Origin: DASYPP01 sp036006525
GTDB taxonomy: Bacteria > Gemmatimonadota > Gemmatimonadetes > Gemmatimonadales > GWC2-71-9
Assembly (NCBI GenBank): GCA_036006525.1
Contig: DASYPP010000052.1
Location: forward strand, 1-34,314
Length of the DNA: 34,314 nt
Direction of reading: 5' to 3'
Shown: positions 30,225 through 34,314 of the stretch, piece by piece
Position numbering within the stretch: the first letter of the stretch is position 1
Layout of the letters: each line of letters starts with the position of its first letter
Position numbers and translations under genes: made by a program
The notes under the pieces: model-generated
Told to the model about the DNA's origin: nothing
Seen by the model: the letters and a program-made list of their open reading frames with translations, nothing else
The model's database searches: none

Positions 30225-33140
30225 CTACCGGATCAAGGCCTGGCGCACCTGCTGGACCTCCGGAGCGAGTGCGGGATCCGCCTGGGAGCGCAAGGCGAGA
30301 TAGTGCTGATAGGCCGTCTTCGCGCCCTCGGTGTCTCCGGTCAACGCCGCGAGCCGGCCTTCTTCCTTGAGAAGGGTCGAGAGGCCGGCGAGACCTTCGT
30401 AGAAGTACACTCGCCGGCGGACCGCGGCCAGCGCGCCGGGGAGGTCGCCATCGGCCTCATGCAGACGGGCCGACGTCAGGTTGGCCACCAGCACGATATA
30501 CGAAGTGACCTCCGAGGTGGATGTAGTAAGAGAGTCGAGACTGCCAAGTGCTGCCTTTCGATTTGGACTCTCGCGCCGGGCCGCCAGATCGGCCTCCAAC
30601 ACCGCGCCACATAACGGGATGAACTTGGGAACATCAGGAGCCTGAGCGATCCGAGCCTTGATTCTTCTGATGGCTTCGTCCACGCCGGTCGTCTCGCCAT
30701 GCGCGATATGCCAGAGCCCGATCGTGCACTGATCAACCGCTGGCGAGTTGTCGGCGTAGCTCCCGGTTGGGCTGGCGGCGGCCGCGGTGGCCCGTTGAGC
30801 GACGGCCTTCGCCGCACCCACGCTGTCGCCGTCCCAGTACAGGGCCTCGACTACCTGGAAGAAAGCATCCACCGGGAGTCCCTGTGGCTGTTCGGCCCGA
30901 GTGGCGGCCGCTGCTTTCAGCTGGCCCCGGTTGAGAAAGAACTGTCGGGCGAGCACCGAGATCCGGAAGACTTCCCCCTGGTTGCGCGGCTGCGATTGCA
31001 GCACCTCGATGGCGCGGGCGGCATCGTCCATGGCGATCCCGTCCAGCTGTGCGGTACCAGCAATGCGGGCCAGCAGGTCCGAGCTCAGGTTCTCCAGCTT
31101 GGCCATGACCTGGTGATGCAAGGTGGTATCACCGACCGCGACGGCCAGCCGCCAGCGGATGTAGTCGGCGTTATCTCCCATCGAGTCAGCGGACAGATAC
31201 AAGGCGCCGATGCGGCGGGCTTCGGCCGTATCGTGCGCCATCGCGGCCAGCTCGAGCAAGTGTTCCAGCGACGGGGCAAAGGCGGAGTCGCCTTCCAGCG
31301 ACCGGCGAAAAGCAGTACGGGCACGCTGCATTGCGGCCGGCTTGCCCAGAAGGGCCCCCTCGTGGAACAGCATCTCTCCCAGCTGATACGACGCCTCCCA
31401 GCGGTCCGGCATCGAATCGACCAGCTGTTCCCAGTCTGCAAAGGTCTCGGGGAGAGTCGTCTCCCGCGGATAGTGTGGACCCAGTAGTGTCGTGAGGAAC
31501 TTCCGGTCCACCGGGTTCAGCCGATCGCGCTGGGCCCATGCCAGATCCAGGCCGTTTTCGTCGCCGTTGCCTGTCAGTCGCTGCGTGGTCCCAAGGGCAA
31601 GCGCGGCGAGCGCGAAGGTCGAGTCCTCCTCCAGTGTCCGGCTGAAATCGCTGGCAGCTTCGCGATATTGTCCCCGGCGGTATTTCTGGAGTCCGGAAAG
31701 GTAGGGCCGGAGTGCCGAGAGCTTTCCGGTGGTGAGCTCCTGGAGGTTGCGCTGATTCTGGCTGCCATTCCCGATCAAGATTCTGGCGGCGAGTTGGTCG
31801 AGCAGGGACAGGAGGCTGTCGGGTGAACCGGGGACTTCGGCACGAAGGATCTCCTCACCGCTGGGAACCGCCAGCAAGGACGCGCTGAGAATGACCCGGC
31901 TCCGGTCGCCGAGAATCCGGCCCAGCAAGACCTGGCCGGCGCCCAGATCACGGGCCAACCGCACCGCCGCATCCGGTGACACCTGCCCATCCTTCGCCGA
32001 ATGCCGCCAAGCCCGCTCCGCCGCCGCCGGATACACCGCGTGCAGGCCGCCACCTTCTCCCGAGAGCCTGGTGTACAGCAGCTCGACGACACCATCGGAA
32101 GAGACGAGGGAGGTGTCCAAGGCGCCGGAGACCGTGAACGGAAGAACCACGACCGCCGCCGGATCCAACCTGCTGGAGCCCTGGGACGCCTTGGTCCCGC
32201 GCAGGTAGGCGACCACTCCAACAGCGCCGAGCAACAAAAGACCGAGGCCGACTCCCAGCCGGGTTCGTCTGGTCAGCCGGCTCCCAGGGCGCTGCCAGCC
32301 ACCGGTTAACTCCGGCTGGACCAGCGCTTCGCTGAACTCGGCTACGCTCGCGAAGCGATCGGCCGGAAGCTTCTGCAGAGACCGTTCGATCGCCCGTTCG
32401 ACGTGCGGCGGGACGTTGCTGCGAGTTGATCTAAGGGATGGCACGCCGTTGGTGCTGTGCTGCGCGAGGATCGAGAGGTATGTCGGCCCGGTGAACGGGG
32501 GATTTCCCGAGAGCATTTCATAGAGCAGGCAGGCCAGGCTGTAGAGATCGCTGCGGCCGTCGATCTCCTTGCCCAGGGCCTGCTCCGGGCTCATGTAGGA
32601 CGCGGTGCCGATCGCCATGCCGGTCTGGGTGAGGCGGGACTGGCTGCCGTCGGCCACGGCCCGGGCAATGCCAAAATCGGCGATGAGCGCCTCATGCCCG
32701 GACAACAGGATGTTTTCCGGCTTGATATCGCGGTGTACGATGCCGTGCTCGTGGGCATACACCAGGCCGGCGGCGACATCGCGGATCAATCGCAGCGACT
32801 CCTCGACCGGGAGCTGGGTTTCCCGGTCCAGCCGATGGCGCAGGGACTCACCTTCGACAAACGGCATCACGTAGTAGAGCAGGCCGTCGGCTTCGCCGGA
32901 GTCGTACAGGGGCAGGATATGGGGATGAACCAGGCCGGCCGCGATGGTGATTTCCCGGAGGAAGCGATCGACGCCAATGATCGCCGAGAGATCCGGATTG
33001 AGGACCTTGATGGCCACCCGCCGCTGATGCCGGGGATCGGCGGCGAGGTATACCGTCGCCATACCGCCCCGCCCGATCTCGTTCAGTACTTCATAGCGAT
33101 CCGCCAGCGCCGCGGTGACCCGCTTCAGCAGGTCAGCCAT
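30225..33140 (-). CDS. Membrane Ser/Thr protein kinase with TolB-like and TPR-type C-terminal region
   Basis: The protein has 971 residues from 33140, where GAGGGTT lies about six bases upstream. The kinase domain (15-~275) is complete: GRGGMATV loop, K45, HRDIKPEN with D138 and N143, DFG with D155, and the APE-like SPEQ. A single membrane helix (~295-313) follows, then AVVVLPFTVSG of the TolB-like type and about 550 residues of helical TPR-like repeats, probably outside the membrane. It should phosphorylate Ser/Thr in the cytoplasm in response to a signal sensed by the outer part. The start overlaps the end of the LanC-like gene by eight bases, so the two are co-expressed. Confidence 0.95.
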   Translation of the reverse strand: MADLLKRVTAALADRYEVLNEIGRGGMATVYLAADPRHQRRVAIKVLNPDLSAIIGVDRFLREITIAAGLVHPHILPLYDSGEADGLLYYVMPFVEGESLRHRLDRETQLPVEESLRLIRDVAAGLVYAHEHGIVHRDIKPENILLSGHEALIADFGIARAVADGSQSRLTQTGMAIGTASYMSPEQALGKEIDGRSDLYSLACLLYEMLSGNPPFTGPTYLSILAQHSTNGVPSLRSTRSNVPPHVERAIERSLQKLPADRFASVAEFSEALVQPELTGGWQRPGSRLTRRTRLGVGLGLLLLGAVGVVAYLRGTKASQGSSRLDPAAVVVLPFTVSGALDTSLVSSDGVVELLYTRLSGEGGGLHAVYPAAAERAWRHSAKDGQVSPDAAVRLARDLGAGQVLLGRILGDRSRVILSASLLAVPSGEEILRAEVPGSPDSLLSLLDQLAARILIGNGSQNQRNLQELTTGKLSALRPYLSGLQKYRRGQYREAASDFSRTLEEDSTFALAALALGTTQRLTGNGDENGLDLAWAQRDRLNPVDRKFLTTLLGPHYPRETTLPETFADWEQLVDSMPDRWEASYQLGEMLFHEGALLGKPAAMQRARTAFRRSLEGDSAFAPSLEHLLELAAMAHDTAEARRIGALYLSADSMGDNADYIRWRLAVAVGDTTLHHQVMAKLENLSSDLLARIAGTAQLDGIAMDDAARAIEVLQSQPRNQGEVFRISVLARQFFLNRGQLKAAAATRAEQPQGLPVDAFFQVVEALYWDGDSVGAAKAVAQRATAAAASPTGSYADNSPAVDQCTIGLWHIAHGETTGVDEAIRRIKARIAQAPDVPKFIPLCGAVLEADLAARRESPNRKAALGSLDSLTTSTSEVTSYIVLVANLTSARLHEADGDLPGALAAVRRRVYFYEGLAGLSTLLKEEGRLAALTGDTEGAKTAYQHYLALRSQADPALAPEVQQVRQALIR

Positions 33141-34314
33141 GGTCCCAACCCTCGGCTTCAAACATCGGCAGGCAGGATTCCAGGGGCCGCTCCAGGTCAG
33201 CGATCAGGGTGGCAAGCCCCATTGAGCCCCGGAACAGGCTGTGACGGTAGGCTGTCGGGCTTTCCGACCGGGCCTGGCTCTGTTCGACCGCCCGCGCGGC
33301 GAGTTCGTGGGCGCGCTCCAGCCAGGCGCGAGTGCCAGTGTACTTGTAGAGCGCGAGGAGCGCGAACCCCCTTCCGGTGTGACCGCAACAGAGATCCCAT
33401 GCTTCGGCCGGACTTTCCCAGGCATCCCATCCGGCTTTCTCCGCGAGGTCCTGATACCTCGTTTTCCCATGGAGCCGGTCTGCCTGCAGCCAGAGAAAGA
33501 CGAACCCCGCGCTGCCGTTGCACCACCCCGGCATGCGGCGCAGTGTCGGAGACTGATCGGAGTTGCCGTCCACCCAGGGCCAGAACGCTCCTCGGCCCGA
33601 GAACTGGGCGCATCCCGCAAGGTATTGCAGCCAGTCTTCGACCGTGCCGGGGACTGCGCGGTTAAGCGATTGGCACCAGCCCATGATCGCGTAGAGCACG
33701 CCGGCCCAGCCGTGCGCCACGCCGAGGTTGGCGTGACGACTGCGTCCCGCGACAGGCTCGTGCCGCTTCAGATGCAGGAGGAGATGATCCAGCGTTTTAT
33801 CTCCCAGTGCAACCAGGGCGGAAGCATCTACCTGGGATCGATCATGGATGCCGGCATACAGTTGGGCAGAGGCCAGCAGGGTGCCCGCTTGTCCCAGTAC
33901 CAGGTCGGGATTCCGGGTGGGTCGCTGCGAGGCGTGAACGAAGTTCCCGATCGCCACGGCTTGACCATAGGCATCGCCTCTTCCCCGGGCGATCGCGGCG
34001 TCAACCCAGTGGACTCCCGCGGGACAGTGATACGGAGATACCCGGCCGATGACGCGGGGCGTGATCCCCTGGTCCGGATTGCACCAGGCTTCGGCCCGGT
34101 TCAGATCGCCGGCCGCCCGCGCGCGCCAGAGATCCGCGGTGGACAAGAGCGTCGGGTCTCCCTGAATACAGGCCAGGCGGTACAGACCATAGGCAACGCC
34201 GGCGGCGCCCAGGTTGGCCGACGCGGTTGGCGAAAAGGAGAATCCGGCTGTCAGCAGCGAACCCTCGGGACCGACCTCCTGGAGCACCTGACCCAGGTAG
34301 TGCTGGAGCGAACC
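33133..34314 (-). CDS. LanC-like cyclase (lanthionine synthetase C family), 5' part missing
   Basis: The frame is open to the window end, so the start lies beyond it; 393 residues are visible. LanC-fold (alpha/alpha barrel) motifs occur in order: GVAYGLYRLA, GVAHGWAGVLYAI (the conserved HGxxG), GWCNGSAGFVFLWL with its Cys at 33520-33522, and LCCGHTGRGFALLAL with Cys-Cys-Gly-His at 33379-33390. In LanC enzymes these cysteines hold the catalytic zinc; here the usual CHG triplet is CCG, as in some LanM cyclase domains. It may add thiols to dehydroalanine or dehydrobutyrine. Whether a kinase or lyase domain is fused upstream cannot be seen. It overlaps the Ser/Thr kinase gene (ATGGCTGA). Confidence 0.9.
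   Translation of the reverse strand, partial: GSLQHYLGQVLQEVGPEGSLLTAGFSFSPTASANLGAAGVAYGLYRLACIQGDPTLLSTADLWRARAAGDLNRAEAWCNPDQGITPRVIGRVSPYHCPAGVHWVDAAIARGRGDAYGQAVAIGNFVHASQRPTRNPDLVLGQAGTLLASAQLYAGIHDRSQVDASALVALGDKTLDHLLLHLKRHEPVAGRSRHANLGVAHGWAGVLYAIMGWCQSLNRAVPGTVEDWLQYLAGCAQFSGRGAFWPWVDGNSDQSPTLRRMPGWCNGSAGFVFLWLQADRLHGKTRYQDLAEKAGWDAWESPAEAWDLCCGHTGRGFALLALYKYTGTRAWLERAHELAARAVEQSQARSESPTAYRHSLFRGSMGLATLIADLERPLESCLPMFEAEGWDHG

Overview
The window is a GC-rich, densely coded bacterial chromosome segment. Its gene content suggests a Gemmatimonadota-like (or similar Bacteroidota/Acidobacteriota-style) Gram-negative heterotroph. The signs are a SusC/SusD outer-membrane pair, many secreted peptidases and lipoproteins, a DUF5916/CBM9 barrel protein, a membrane Ser/Thr kinase with a repeat tail, and thyA-folA. 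This placement is inferred from family composition; no rRNA or tRNA gene is present to confirm it.

Layout. (1) Positions 1-6445, mostly + strand: the 3' part of a CehA/McbA-type metallohydrolase, a secreted amidohydrolase, an S9 peptidase, a DUF6174-like lipoprotein on the minus strand, a decayed copy of the S9 peptidase 3' end, and a small lipoprotein whose start lies inside that copy. A bidirectional terminator (about 6461-6501) closes this block. (2) Positions 6518-17382, all minus strand: DUF2239 protein, alpha/beta esterase, ornithine-cyclodeaminase-like enzyme, a predicted outer-membrane protein, a GNAT enzyme, prolyl oligopeptidase, then SusC and SusD. A TTGACA promoter precedes the DUF2239 gene and another precedes susC. 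(3) Positions 17588-24199: Ada (divergent from DUF2239), a DUF5916 protein coupled to a YqfO/CutA1-like protein, a divergent CGNR zinc-finger regulator, a DUF2071 protein, a 74-residue unknown and a DUF4382 lipoprotein. (4) Positions 24303-26955: a tightly coupled operon of two D-Ala-D-Ala-ligase-like ATP-grasp enzymes and a GNAT acetyltransferase, ending in a canonical terminator. (5) Positions 27172-28454: thyA-folA, bracketed by two inverted heptad-repeat arrays. (6) Positions 28564-34314: a LanC-like cyclase (cut by the window end) overlapping a Ser/Thr kinase gene, followed by a GlcD-type FAD oxidase.

How the genes fit together. Blocks 1 and 2 read as a peptide-scavenging set: secreted S9 peptidases and amidohydrolases near a SusCD importer, with no glycoside hydrolase in sight. 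Two blocks look biosynthetic or regulatory and less familiar: the ATP-grasp/ATP-grasp/GNAT operon, and the LanC-like plus kinase pair. A further theme is a set of short purine-rich tandem repeats, mostly in inverted pairs, in five intergenic places. They reach into coding sequence and supply stop codons and part of a signal peptide. Every gap between genes is shorter than 300 bases, and the larger ones are described as features.
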